From assembly GCA_030704615.1 (NCBI GenBank), contig CM060733.1, forward strand, positions 70,122,001-70,186,000: DNA of 64,000 bases, written 5' to 3'. Positions 1 to 12,200 of this stretch are shown here, piece by piece. Both the position numbers and the translations under genes were made by a program. Position 1 is the stretch's first letter. Each line of letters starts with the position of its first letter. This stretch comes from Takakia lepidozioides. Taxonomy: Eukaryota > Streptophyta > Takakiopsida > Takakiales > Takakiaceae. The notes under the pieces were generated by a model. It was given only the letters and a program-made list of their open reading frames with translations, was not told the origin of the DNA and made no database searches.

Positions 1-18
1 CCATCCAAGGGTGGTTTT

Positions 19-177
19 ATGAAGTTGTCTCGGGGGGACGGTGCGACAGGTGGCACACCAAGTTCATTCCCTAGATGGAAAAACGGCGCTGAATTTCCAT
101 TGCAGGGGAATTGGATGAAGTCGTCTCGGGGGGAGGGAGCGACAGGGGGCACACCAAGTTCATCCCCTGGATGGAAA
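19..177. repeat. Two-unit tandem duplication
   Basis: Two similar units start at 19 and 115 (period about 96 bp). Both contain a GTCTCGGGGGGA-type stretch followed by GGCACACCAAGTTCAT. Short open frames cross it, but none resembles a known protein. From 180 to about 990 I see no recognisable gene, only short frames on both strands; the stretch may be retrotransposon-derived. Confidence 0.6.
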
Positions 178-993
178 TACGTTTTCCAGGCTATGTTGTA
201 CTGGAGCAAGGGAGGAGGAGCTGCACAGGTTTGTGCAATCAGATGTACTCAACGTCAATCTCACTCTGCACGAGACAACCACAAGCGACGCTTCATAATA
301 GCTGAGCTGTTTGTGTTGTTGGAAGGAGATGCAATCCTTCGCAACGAGGATACCCATCTCAAAGCTTTCGAGTTGAGAGACCGTCAGACCCTACCTTTAT
401 TTTCCTTGGTATTCAGTGAGCGGGAGATAGGGGAATTTTGTTTTGTTTTTACCTGGTAGAGACAGGAGGATGGTTGGTTAGAGAGGGCTACTGTAGCTTG
501 GGATAGGATTAGTGGCCGGTTCTTTGATATATATATACCTCTCACACCTTACCATCCTGCAGAACGAGGTACCTTGAGAGCAATCTGGCATCCGGGTTTG
601 GGCTGGGGTGTTCTGTAGGGGATACTGCAAAGGATTTTTAGTGTGGGGGTGTTGTTGTTTGATTTTCTTGTGTTTGGATCCCCTCCACACCTGCATGCTT
701 GACTGTGCGCCATGATAGTTTTGTGTGGGCACTTATTTTCGTAAGGGTTAGGCCGGATTTGATCACCAATCAATCCTAGAGTATGCTGTCGGTGGGCTGG
801 AGTGATGGCCAGTAGACCACCAGTGTTCTTTCTATGGTGAGTCTGCATTGATGAGCAGCAGACCATAGGAGTTCTTGCAGTGGATACTGGTGCATGTGCC
901 CTTAGCCATTGGGATATGACCCTTAAGCCGTGTCAAGTAAATTTTACTATAGTGTGAAACTAACTAAAATATATATGGTTATTTGATTATTTT

Positions 994-1054
994 AACACTT
1001 GAAATTAGTTCAAGTGCTAAATCAGGTGTCAATATTTTTAAACTTGACACCTGG
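994..1054 (+). repeat. Double-hairpin repeat module, copy A
   Basis: Two inverted repeats lie side by side: AACACTTG...CAAGTGCT and CAGGTGTCAA...TTGACACCTG. The same module recurs in the same orientation at 63732-63789. In both places it follows AT-rich sequence containing GTGAAACTA and CTAACTA/CTAGTTA motifs and is followed by a TTATC-TCAC-CTCGT stretch. It is probably part of a dispersed element such as an LTR or non-autonomous transposon; the element's ends were not found. Confidence 0.6.
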
Positions 1055-4000
1055 AATATCTTATCTTCACACTCGTCAGTCGTGCGGTTCATCTCTCTCG
1101 AGTTGAGCCTGCACGACTGAGAGCTCCCTCGCTGCTTAGCATGTGAGCGTGTGAGTGTACTTGTGGAGGGAAAGTATGATGTTGTGGGGTGGAGTCCCCA
1201 TAGTTTGGGGTGCCTTTGGCTCGACTGCCTATTTTAATGAGTGATTGTGTTTAGTGTTTATGTGTGTCATGACAGTGTGAGTTTAGTTTAGATTTCACTC
1301 GAGAGAGATGCTCTCTTACCTGTGAGTGCAAGGTAGGAGTTGAGAGTTAGCACTTGTATGATTACATGTATGTAAGTCATGCTTAGTTTGAAAGGTTTAA
1401 AAAAAGAAACAACGTGCAGGTTTAGACCATCCCAGTTTGGTTTCTAGGTATATAGATGGTCATGGGAAGCAGAGCGATCGGAAGAGCGCTCCTGGTTTTG
1501 GCTTTGGTTTTGCTTAAAGGCTGAGTGAGAAGCAGTTTCCGTTGCTTTATGGGTCAGCATTACAAGGACGCCGAGAGGATGGCGATGAGAGGATGCAGCT
1601 GGTACTGTTGGCATCAACGGTAGAGGTGGTGACGATAGCTGTTGCGACTGAGCACTTATCCCCGTGCAGGCCGACTCTATCATTGAATATTTTGGTTGGA
1701 AGAGGCTGGTAGCGGGGACATGAGTAGCCGTTTATCTTTTTAGGCGGGTCTGGAACCTGTGTGATCTGCAGAGAAGGAAGAGCCCCTGTGCGATCAAGAG
1801 TCGTACATGATGGCTATGGTCACTATCTAAGTCCTACCGGCAAAGAGAAGTTACGTACTCCTCTTCACAGGGTGAGTTTGCATTTCTAAGTCCTACGGTA
1901 TTCTACAATCTACTCAGTAACTGACTTCCAAGTCTTTTGTTTTATTGTCTAATTCCTATCGCCTAGGCCCTCGAGCCGCCTATAGCCGGGATATGTTTTA
2001 ATCCCTTCACAAAGCACTTGCCAAGCCTAGGAAGAAGAGGGAAAATCTTCCTCTCCCAATGCCCCTCCTTCACTGAGTGCTTGAGTTCAAGTCACCTCTG
2101 ATGGAAGGGCCAATGCTCCCTACCCCAGTGCCTAAATGCTTTATTTTAGCAAAGGAGCGGCCAAAGTACCTATTATAATCCAATAGGTTCACCAAAGTTC
2201 AATAAGGTGACTCTAAGCCCCTTAAATCAATACGTTCAATCAGTTGATAAATGCCCCTCAGGCTATAAATTGCACCACGTGCATCTATCCTATTTAAGCA
2301 ATTTTGCACATCAGAAATGTTGGAAAGTAAAAGAAATTAAGAAAATCCAGGAAAAGTACCTCCCCTATGGGAAATCATGTGGGGAATCCAAAGATGCCCT
2401 TGGCGCCTAGAAATGCCCTCGGGAACCCAGTGAGGACCGAGGAACATCCGGGAACCGTTCCCTACTGCGGGGAACTGCCGCGACCCTATCGGATGAATGA
2501 ATCTCGCTGAGAATTCATCCCTACCACTACATTCGTTAGTCCAGAACATGCATGCGTAAATAATAAAATAAACACTGGTGGGTCCAAGCCAGATTTCACC
2601 CCTTTATATTATTTTAAAGTGCTGGTGCGTTTTCCCTCCGTGGAAAAAAATCATCCCCTACCTTGGGCTCTGACACAATGGCTCACTGTAGCCGAGTTTT
2701 TAGGACATAGTACTTTCTCTCCTCCCTTGTCTCTCAAGGTCTCCGCCTCTAGCTCACAACTCACAGATCCGCTCGGCTCTTTCTTGGAGTCCTAAGAACG
2801 CTCCCCTCCAAGGCTACGTCCTCCCAAAATCCTAGATTTTATCTACCTCTGGCGCCTTAGATAAAGACTCATAACCCTTAGAGGGTTCTAAATTGAATCT
2901 AATAGCTAAAGGTAAGAATACCCCCCTTTAAGGGAATTTGCAGACACATTGCCCGCTGGGTAAAACGCCCCCGCCACGTGGCGGGGCGCAGATCCGCGAG
3001 TATCGGTCCGAACCGTGGACCGCTGCGGTTAAAGCCGCCGTCCGCCGGTCCGTCTCAGTTTTTGGTTATCCCGTGAGTGAAGACCTGCACCCTGCTCGCA
3101 CGCTTCAGGGCTTCACGCCTGAGCCACGCGGCTGATGTACTTCAGTACGACTTAAGGTCAGCACTGGGGCCCCGCTTCCCGTACGTCGTGGCTGGGCCAC
3201 GGCTGCCTCCACGCTTTAAGTAATCAAGTGCCTATCTTCCTGGCGCAACACCCGGGCTGCTCGCGACTTAGCTGGTATCAAGCAAATTGAGCCCGCCCAA
3301 ACCATGGCTTGCTTGTGTGGGGGGGGGGGAATAGTACACAGTGGCCTTATATCATAGATCCAGCCTGCTGGCCTTCCTTTTCCAGAGCTGGATATATTCC
3401 AAATTAGTAACCAAAAACACAAAGATTCCTTCTTCAAACAAATCAAATACAAGCCTCTATTGGTACGATTTCCAATAGGCTATGGGTTCTTCCCCTTGTC
3501 AATCATCGACATGAAATAGTGGGATTCCACAGTGCATGCTCATCTTTTGAGGGCCTAAATCAGATTTTCAACTTCAAGCTTTGCTTGGAAAATAAATGAA
3601 TCACATACATAAATGGTGAAATGGTAAGATGGGATCAACCTTTCAATGCGTGAGTGCTTGGGATGCTCTATCGACTCAAGTAATGGTACTCTATGCGGCC
3701 TTCACTTGGGTTCTCGTCCATAAGTCCATACCAGCCCCTCCTACTCGTTCACAAGTCACTTTCCTCCACATGAAATTGCCCTCTTCCTTCACAAATGGAA
3801 ATGGCTCAAAGGCCCACAAGCTAGGCCTCTTGCCTTAGCCCTCAAGAATCCTACCTAACTAGGGAGCTTCAAGCTCCACTCCCTAGGATCTAGCCCCTCC
3901 ACAAGCCAAAAACTAACAAGCACTATAACAACAATCAAGATGAAACTAAGCAAATGAGCTAGATAAAGAGCAAGAGAAGCCTTGCTCATCTTTTATACTA

Positions 4001-5540
4001 TTTTTGAGCCTAATAAACTAATGAAAAATATTCATTAAACTATTGTTTCCTTGGAGGATCTATAATATAATATTCAACATGGATGAAAAGTCTTAAAGGC
4101 AAATGAAAGCTGGCTTTTCATCCATCCAATTGGATGACCAGTTGGCGCGAGTTGTCATTTCATCCATCCAGCTCCTCAAGGCGAATTTCAGGATTTTTCA
4201 TCCATCCAAGTAGTAGAAATTCAAATAATCGGCTCCAAAGAGTGTCGTCGACTCAATAATTTGGCGCCGCTGCTAATCTGCTCCATAAATCACCAAACTT
4301 GGTGAAAAACTACAATTATATACCTTGTATCAGCTTGTAAATTCTCAGGGCCATCGGTGGTAAGAAGTTGCGCCTTTCGCCATTTGTCGTACTTTCGCTA
4401 CATAAAGATTTTGTGGTATTTTTGGAAATCAAATCCCTGGTGATGGCTCTCGGGTCTTTGACCCTGCCACTGAGTCATAGGTTGTCCAGAGTCCCCTCCA
4501 GTTGTCCCGCACCACTAACAAGTCCACGCTTTGCCGTTTGAAGTCATCCTGACCTGTTGTCATTCCGATGCAGCCATTTGCTTTGTTGCGATATTTCATC
4601 GCTGTACATGTCGCTTCCACCAATTGCCAAGCTCCTCGCCGTGTGTTCATACTGGACTTGAAAGGTGGGAGAAAAGAGAGATCGCAATCTGGGACTGGAA
4701 CAGTCGCCCTGTATTGTTCAAACATGATTACCTTGTCGTTTCTGGTACAGAATTGGCAGCCTAATCCGCGGTCGATGCAGCTTCCTACGGTCATCTTGAC
4801 GCCAGAGTTCCACTCCATGGTCATCGTAGACACTGTCTAATTTCCTACGTGCTTGACCAACGATTTCCAGACAACTAACAAACTAACATGTTTTGGCAGT
4901 ACAATGTCGAAACCGCTTGTTGATAAAAAACGATCTGAAAAAGAAAGTGTACCAATATATGCATCTACACCTGGGTGCTGTCGTGGATCTTGGCGTGGCT
5001 GGCTACCTGAGCCCTGACAATCAACACTATATCAGCAGTGGCCTTCGACATTCTCGTGCACCTCACTTTGGTAAGCTCCCTTTCAAATCATAGTTACTCG
5101 CTTTGATGCACGCGCCTAACTCCCAAACTGGCCGCCGGGCCAACTCGGAGCTTCGGCTGCTCACCGGGGCATAACGGTCCCCCTTTGCTCCTCCACAAGA
5201 CCCTCGCACACTTCGGGCCTAGTGGATATTCCCTTTGGTTGTTGGCAGTCCGGAACAGCTCCCCACACCTTGGTCGCTTTCCGGCTCGCACGCTTACTCA
5301 CTAGTTTTTGGTCACCAACGGGCTTGCACCGTTTTCGGGGTTACTACTCCATATATATACTTCTGTGACTGTCCATGGGGGTTTCACAAACAACACAGTC
5401 CTTTTATGGCGAACCACCACGAAGACCCTTGATTCCCGGTGATGAGTCGCGGTGAGTCTTGGCCCACCCACCGCGGCCCCAAGACTCCCCACGACTCCCA
5501 CCACAAGGTCTCAGCCCGTAGAGGAGACAACAAAAATTCA
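1055..5540. other. No recognisable gene; old repeat-derived sequence
   Basis: Open frames here are short (at most about 134 codons, at 4429-4833 minus) and none matches a family I recognise. A GC-rich patch lies at about 2930-3215, with another at about 5105-5335 just before a TATATATA stretch at 5349. Three direct copies of a TTTCATCCATCCA motif occur between about 4115 and 4212. The composition changes suggest several old insertions joined together. Confidence 0.4.
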
Positions 5541-5547
5541 AATCAAA

Positions 5548-6247
5548 CATGTTACCATTCGGAGGACTCAACATAATGTTCATGGGCGATTTCATGCAGT
5601 TCCCCCCAGTCGCCGACGCGCCTCTCTACTCAACGAACATACAGCCCATATTCACATTCACAAAATACACACATAAAAAGATTATAGGCAAAAACCTATG
5701 GGAAAATTACATACGCCCTAACACAATCATATTGACCCAGCAAATGAGACAAGCCCACGATGTACAATATGCGAAATTGCTACAGAATCTACGCGAAGAC
5801 AACTTTATCCAAACGGGTTTCGAATTATTATAGACAAGATTCATGTCGAACCTGAAAGTCAACCTGCTCAACGAACCCTGGGATAAAGCAACGTACATCG
5901 TACCTCGTAACCAGTTAAAGAGCGCCATCAATCACCAAATGATAGAATATTACACACGTAAATCTAACCACGCGTACTACACCATAGTAGCCACAGACAC
6001 CTACAAGAAGCACGCACTCTGCAACGAGATCCAATTCGCAATCCAACAGACCGTACCCGGGAATAGAAGCCACAACCTTTCTCCATTTTTGAGATTGTAC
6101 AAAGGAATGACACCGTATCCACAAAATCGTACAACTTTGAAACATAAAAGAGGTAAATGTAAAAACCCATCTGCAAGGAACAAGGCCACACTCTTTAAAT
6201 GTATGCCACTGGAACTAGACAATGAAATTCTTGCAGTCTTTGGGTAG
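5548..6247 (+). pseudogene. PIF1-like helicase fragment
   Basis: Two adjoining frames (5549-5833 and 5843-6247) read as the middle of a PIF1/Helitron-type superfamily 1 helicase. The strongest signal is the Walker B and motif III region, GGLNIMFMGDFMQFPPV, followed by LYSTN and an LTQQMRQ segment typical of PIF1. The downstream part has the IVPRNQLKSAINHQM pattern seen before the second RecA domain. A stop and frame change at about 5831 separate the parts, and the Walker A region and C-terminal motifs are missing, so this is a relic. It could come from a Helitron or another replicative element. The A/C-rich codon use differs from the neighbouring PPR relics, suggesting a different origin. Confidence 0.6.
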
Positions 6248-6519
6248 CCAAAGAATTACCGACTTACACACAGTAGACAAGCAAGAAAAGATAGCCATAA
6301 GGTTTAACAGTGACATCTTGTTGGAAGCGTAGGCGAAGCAGAAAAAAATATAACATATTGTTGCATCGCACTTTGCACCTAACTTCCCAACAAAGCGGTG
6401 TAGCATCAACCTCGGTCTGAGAGAGAAAGCTGCAGTTCTATAGATTAACGTGATTAATTTTAAAGTCGCACTCTTAGGGTTTAATTCTCCTAAAAAACCC
6501 ACCGATATATACTCTGCCC

Positions 6520-6526
<7 letters not shown>

Positions 6527-6569
<43 letters not shown>
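6527..6569. repeat. CT/AG dinucleotide microsatellite
   Basis: About 20 uninterrupted TC dinucleotides lie just upstream of the ORF beginning at 6717. The stretch also creates false arginine/glutamate and serine/leucine repeats in overlapping frames on both strands. Confidence 0.95.
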
Positions 6570-6571
<2 letters not shown>

Positions 6572-6716
6572 ACCATACATACAAACAACCATGTCAACAT
6601 CGGAAATAGCCGACACAATAGACACTGTAACGGACCAAGAAATAACCCACCAAGACATGACAATTGCTCTCAGCTGGACAAGTCGAGGATCGTCCCTGTA
6701 AACATCTAGGAAGACA

Positions 6717-7367
6717 ATGATGTCGTCTGCTTTCGGGCACCATGCCCTAAAGGTGGGGAACACATGGAAACGCCTGCCCAATATTACAAACTTCCACAGC
6801 GCCTTGTGGAACGTCCCTTCGGACCATGAAGAAATAGCAATCTTTGTAGGTATTGCAAAATTCCCCTACCTTGGCAAAACCGGGAATTACAGATTCGTGA
6901 CTTTCGCCGAAGAACTAAAAGACGCAAAATTCACAATATTAATAGAAGACAGCCATTTCATGTTCGACTACGCAAATATAATAACGGAATGGTCCGATCA
7001 TTGGAGGAGGAGAGGCGAGGACATGAGGTGGATGGGTGAAAACAACATGAGCTTCACGAAAAAGCTCCTAAAAACTAACGCAAACAACTCCAGCTCGATG
7101 TCCAGTAACAACAAACGTCACAAAACAAACAACGACGGGATGTACAATACAATAGAAGTCCTTAACGAAAATGGCCAAAAAATGGATGGAGAATCCGTAC
7201 GTTCAAGGGATCTCGTTGCAATCAAGTGTAACATCCGATATTGGATGAATTTCCGTCACAAGAAACACAGGCTTTCATTCCAATTAAAAGGGATCAAACT
7301 GTTGGCCAAAGCACCAGAGGAGACAGAGTCGAACGACGACAACTGGAGCAAAAGCATAGCTTGGTAG
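6717..7367 (+). CDS. Hypothetical protein, possible ssDNA-binding-like
   Basis: A 216-codon frame that I do not recognise with confidence. The N-terminal half contains mixed alpha/beta sequence (residues about 20-115). A basic, asparagine/serine-rich linker (about 120-145) follows, then a C-terminal segment beginning NTIEVLNENGQ and ending LSFQLKGIKLL. That last segment resembles the strand pattern of OB-fold-like single-stranded-DNA-binding proteins of large DNA viruses and replicative elements, a weak impression only. It lies 470 bp downstream of the helicase relic, on the same strand with the same A/C-rich codon use, so both may belong to one dead mobile replicon. The true start is uncertain; an out-of-frame upstream ORF at 6591-6701 may be its broken N-terminus. 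Confidence 0.35.
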   Translation: MMSSAFGHHALKVGNTWKRLPNITNFHSALWNVPSDHEEIAIFVGIAKFPYLGKTGNYRFVTFAEELKDAKFTILIEDSHFMFDYANIITEWSDHWRRRGEDMRWMGENNMSFTKKLLKTNANNSSSMSSNNKRHKTNNDGMYNTIEVLNENGQKMDGESVRSRDLVAIKCNIRYWMNFRHKKHRLSFQLKGIKLLAKAPEETESNDDNWSKSIAW

Positions 7368-7654
7368 AGCTTAAATTAGACACATCTAAACGTTCCATGT
7401 AAGGGCCACCATATTTTATAAAGACCGTCCTCCTTCTCCTCTTTGAAAGGTCTACATTTTGTCCCAATGCATGCTCACAACGAATAATAATAATAAGAAA
7501 TACTGATTTATCATAGTCCAAATCTACTTGTTGTACCAAAACGGCCCATGGAAAACCCCTCCAACTCCCCTCCCCCCCCCAAATCGGAACTGCGTGACCG
7601 ACATTTTGGCACACTGCATGATCCGTATTCTCTCTCATGATCCTCGAGTATGGC

Positions 7655-7955
7655 CATCTGTCCGGACGTCCTTCTCAGAAGTCATCGCTAGTAGTGCGGA
7701 GCAACGCGAAGCCCTAGTTCTAGCGACGACCGAAGGTCGGAAGCTAGTTTAGCGTAGAGCAGGAATAGGGTGTCATAGTGCCACATCATCGTAGCCACGT
7801 CATCGTCGTCGTCAATTTCTTTGGAACCTGCACGGAATGCCCGCGCGAAATAGGCCAATAGAAATCGTTGCGCCAACGTTTTAGGAACTGCCCGCAATGC
7901 CTGGATCTTGATCTTCTTGAACTGCAGGAGCTCTGCGTTTTCCGCCATCGTTCAC
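7655..7955 (-). repeat. Dispersed repeat R1, copy 1 (minus)
   Basis: This family also occurs at 26650-26815 (minus), 58175-58495 (plus) and 60845-61100 (plus). Diagnostic parts, read on the family's plus strand, are ATGGCGGAAAACGCAGAGCT, a run of GATGACRTGGC-type iterons, CACTATGGCACC, and a terminal GCACTACTAGCGACGA. An 86-codon frame starting MAENAELLQFKKIKI is shared by this copy and the 58 kb copy, so the element may carry or have captured a short coding exon. Its function is unknown. Confidence 0.75.
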
Positions 7956-8009
7956 CTAACAAGCACAGGCATGGATAGCTGAAGGAGCAGGGATCGAGTG
8001 TGGGTCCAG

Positions 8010-8165
8010 ATTCATAGATCGATCCGACATTATCTGACTACAGACACAATCAGCACACACAACAAGTTATTGCCAGGCTGTGTTTCAATCTCTGCCTCCT
8101 ATTAGTACCATGATTTGGTATTCTTCCTGATGTTTACAAGGTTCTTGCGAGAGTCAGCTTGGTCT
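8010..8165 (+). repeat. Dispersed repeat shared with 41955-42080
   Basis: The segments TCCGACATTATCTGACTACA (about 8026-8045) and GGTATTCTTCCTGATGTTTA (about 8119-8138) recur near-identically at 41955-42080, in the opposite order. The preceding GAGCAGGGATCGAGTGTGGG motif recurs at about 10563. The family was not identified. Confidence 0.6.
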
Positions 8166-8229
8166 TGTGTTTCAATCTCTGCCTGCTTAGAGATCCACGC
8201 TGACCTTGTTGAAATTGGATTAGCGCTTA

Positions 8230-8520
8230 CTGGAGTCTGCCCTTGTTGACATGTATGCCGAATGTGGGAGCATGAACTATGCATGTCAAGTTTCAACAAT
8301 ATGGCAAAATGAAATATTGTCCCTTGGAGTTCAGTGATTGCAGGATGTGCTATGCATGGGTGCAGCAGGGATGTTTTTGAGACCTACGAGCAAATGCAAC
8401 ATAAAGGGGTAAGGTCAAACAAGGTCACGTTCATTTGTGTTCTCAATGCATGTGCCAAATTTGGAGCCCTAGAAAAGGACAAGCGGGTCCCTGCTGACTT
8501 TAGGAAAACTGTTGCACATT
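8230..8520 (+). pseudogene. PPR repeat fragment
   Basis: A degraded PLS-type pentatricopeptide segment. The frame at 8334-8555 reads IAGCAMHGCSRDVFETYEQM and then VTFICVLNACAKFGALEK, the L-to-P transition pattern seen in the arrays downstream. The preceding repeat is interrupted by stops and frame changes. It is probably an outlying part of the 9.2-12.9 kb array. Confidence 0.7.
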
Positions 8521-8655
8521 ATATTAGCTTGGACACAATCAAGGCAAAAAGGTGAATGCCTGTTGGAAGCAAAAGAAAGTCAGCATAGGAACTAGTGTGA
8601 TAAGTCTAGGCTGTATGAGTATCCTTGCTTATAGCTGCATCCATGAGGTGAAATC

Positions 8656-9092
8656 ATGGAAGCTTCGGACGCAGTCCTTGTGGCATTTGCAAAAAGTGGA
8701 CAACTGAGTCGAAATGCTGCCTGTCCATGTGGCTCTGGAAAGAAGTACAAGAGGTGGGTTCTCGCTCTTTTCACAACTCCTCTCATCTCTCTGCCCCATT
8801 CCAATGGGAGTGTTGTAAGGCGGAGAGAAGCAATGTTTATGGCTGCTTTATCTCACACTCATACTTAAACAGATGGATTTTGTGGCTAGATGAGTCAAAT
8901 TTCAAACTTAAAGCAAAGCAAGTAGTACTATCAAACATCATGTAGCCTGGCAATAAGCTGGCCGTGCGGCATCTGTGGCTTGAACACTATCTTACAAGCA
9001 AAGTATGCTCCAAATATATTGCCTATCCTTTATTAGACCATGACTGGTAAAAATCTGCGGAATTCTGTTGCAGGTGTTGTGGGAAGTCATAA
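8656..9092 (+). CDS. SEC-C motif mini-gene or terminal exons
   Basis: Two exons (8656-8753 and 9074-9092) join in phase to give a 38-residue product ending in a SEC-C zinc-binding motif: RNAACPCGSGKKYKR, then CCGKS and a stop. The donor is AG/GTGGGT and the acceptor TTGCAG/G. SEC-C motifs usually sit at the C-terminus of larger proteins such as SecA or diverse eukaryotic adaptors. This is therefore more likely the 3' end of a gene, or a captured fragment, than a complete gene. No upstream exon was found between the flanking PPR relics. The conserved cysteines and exact splice phasing argue against chance. Confidence 0.55.
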
Positions 9093-9261
9093 GCTTGGAC
9101 TTAAAAACAGGGAAGTCATGCTGCACAAGCACGCACTTATGAAGAGTTTGTGCTCTGTTGTGAGGTCAGGTGGCCTCCTGCCGTTTTATCGTTTTGGTCA
9201 CCTACTTTCATTCCAAAGGGACTTTGACAGATGCAACTGGGTCTTTACATCTTTACATCAG

Positions 9262-12200
9262 CACTTCCTCTGAGCAAATGATGTGCGAAGGGGTGAAGCC
9301 CAACCGCATATCGTTTGTTTGCATTGGCAATGCGTGTGCAAGCCTGGCAGCCCTGGAAAGGTGCAAAGAGGTGCATGGTGACATCGTCAAATCTGGAACT
9401 GTACCCGATGTAATTATGAACACTGCCTTGCTGGACATGTATGTCAAATGTGGGAGCATTGAGGATGGAAAGGGAGTGTTCGACAGTATGGCTGAATGAG
9501 ATGTGGTGTCGTGGAGTGCGATGATTGCAGGATATGCACAGCAAGTATACGGGATGGAGGACTTGGAGACCTATGAGCAATTGATGTGCGAAGGGGTGAA
9601 CCCGACCACATCACGTTTGTGTGCGTTTGCAGTGCGTGTGCAAGCCTGGGAGCTCTGGAAAAGGGGAAAGAGGTCTGTGGTGACATCGCCAAAGCTGTTA
9701 TTGTACCTGATGTCATCCTGAACACTGCCCTGGTGGACATGTATGCCAAATGTGGGTGCATTAAGGATACGAAGGGAGTTAATTTCAACACCATGGCTGA
9801 ACGAGATGTGGTGTCGTGGAACGCGATGCTTGCAGGGGTATGCACAGCAGGGGCGTAGGATGGAGGCTTTGGAGACCTATGAGCAAATGATGGGGGAAGG
9901 GGTGAAGCCACATCACGTTTGTGTGCGTTTGCAGTTCGTGTGCAAGCCTGGCAGCCCTGGAAAAGGGCAAAGAGGTGCATGGTTGCATCGCCAAAGCTGG
10001 AATTGTACCAGATGTGATCCTGAACAATACCCTCGTGGACATGTATGCCAAATGTGGGTGCATCAAAGATGCGGATGAAGTGTTCAACAGTATGGCTGAA
10101 CGAGATTTGGTGTCATGGAATGCCATGCTCGCAGGATATGCACAGCAGGGGCGCGGGATGGAGGCCTTGGAGACCTATGAGCAAATGATGGGTAAGGGGT
10201 GAAGCGCGACCACATCACGTTTGTGTGCGTTTGCAATGCTTGTGCAAACCTGGGAGCCCTGGAAAATGGGAAAGAGGTCCGTGGTGACATTGTCAAAGCT
10301 GGAATTGCACCAGATTCATCCTGAACACTGCCCTGATGGACATATGCCAAATGTGGGTGGATCAAGGATGCGAAGGGAGTTTTCAACACTGTGGTTGAAA
10401 GAAATGTGGTGTCGTGGAACACTATGCACAGCAGGGTATGCACAGCAGGGGCACGGGATGGAGGCTTTGGAGACCTATTAGAGTGTGTGTACAGAAGCAT
10501 CCAAGAGGGCCAGATTTCAAGCACAAGATTACCTATGATTTTGTCAGTTAGTTCGTTAGCTCGGAGCAGGGATAGAGTGTGGGTCCGGATTCATCCAAGA
10601 GGCCAGATTTCAAGCACAAGAGTACATGTGATTCCATGTGGATCGATAGCTACATGAAACCTGCATGTGTAGATGGTCAACTGGAAGCTGCAGAAGCAAC
10701 GGCACAATTGATAAAATCAGGCATTGCTAATCAAGGCACCTTCTTCAACACATTTCACCCAGTTTTTCCCTCACAACAAGAAAGCAGCCAAAAACAGGTA
10801 ACAGGGATGAGGAGAAGTTGTGGAATGAATACTTTTCTGACCACATAACTTTTGTGTGCGTGTGCAAGCCTGGCAGCCCTGGAAAAGGGCAAAGAGGTCC
10901 ATGGTTGCATCGTCAAAGCTGGAAATGTACCAAATGTAATTCTGAACAATACCCTTGTGGACATGTATGCCAAATGTGGAGGGAGTGTTCAACAATATGG
11001 CTGAATCTGTCTGTTTTGCCCTCTCATCAGACTCGGCCCTGAGATGCATATTGAATTATGTAAGTTAGCTTGTTGGGTGTATCTGTGGTGGTTAGGAGTG
11101 ACTTTGACAAGTTACTGCCGATGTGGCAGCAGGAAAGTATCCAAAAACAGATAATATAGATGAGGAGAAGCTTGTTGACGTTTGTTTGCATTTGCAATGT
11201 GTGTGCAAGCCTGGCAGCCCTGGAAAGGTGCAATGAGGTCCATGGTGACATCGTCAAAGCTGATTTGTACCAGATGTCATGCTGAACACAGCCCTGCTGG
11301 ACATGTATGTCAAATGTGAGTGCATCGAGGATGCAAAGGGAGTTTTCGACAATATGGCTGAAAGAAATGTGGTGTCGTGGAGGGCGATGATTGCAGGATA
11401 TGCACAACAAGGGCGGGATGGAGGCTTCGGAGACCTATGAGCAAATGATGGGGGAAGGGGTGAAGCCCGACCGCATAACGTTTGTTTGCATTTGCAATGC
11501 GTGTGCAAGCCTGGCAGCTCTGGAAAGGTGCAAAGTGGTCCATGGTGACATTGTCACATCTGGAATTGTACCCAATGTCATTCTCAACACTACACTGCTG
11601 GACATGTATGTCAAATGTGAGTGCATCAAGGATGCAAAGGGAGTTTTCGACAGTATGGCTGAAGGAGATGTGGTGTCGTGGAGGGCGCTGATTGCAGAAT
11701 ATGCACAGCAAGGGGCGCGGGATGGAGGCGTTGGAGACCTATGAGCAATTGATGTGCGAGGGGGTGAAGCCCAACCGCATAACGTTTGTGTGCATTTGCA
11801 ATGCGTGTGCAAGCCTGGCAGCTTTGGAAAGGTGCAATGAGGTCCATGCATGTGACATCGTCAAAGCTGGATTTGTACTAGATGTCATCCTGAACACTGC
11901 CCTACTGGACATGTATGTCAAATGTGAGTGCATCGAGGATGCAAAGGGAGTGTTCAACAGTATGGCTGAATGAGATGTGGTGTTGTGGAGTGCGATGATT
12001 GCAGGATATGCACAGCAAGGATGCGGGATGGAGGCTTTGGAGACCTATGAGCAATTGATGTGCGAAGGGGTGAAGCCCAACCGCAACACATTTGTTTGCG
12101 TTTGCAATGCGTGTGCAAGCCTAGGAGCCCTGGAAAGGGGGAAGAGGTCCATGGTGACATCGTCAAAGCTGGATTTGTACCAGATGTCATCCTGAACACT

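Noticed and set aside
4429-4833. 134-codon minus-strand ORF as a gene
   Set aside because: No domain, splice context or repeat support; overlapping frames of similar length occur on the other strand.
6215-6781. 188-codon minus-strand ORF with an arginine/glutamate repeat
   Set aside because: Its repeat is the CT microsatellite read in another frame, and the rest is antisense to the helicase/ORF region.
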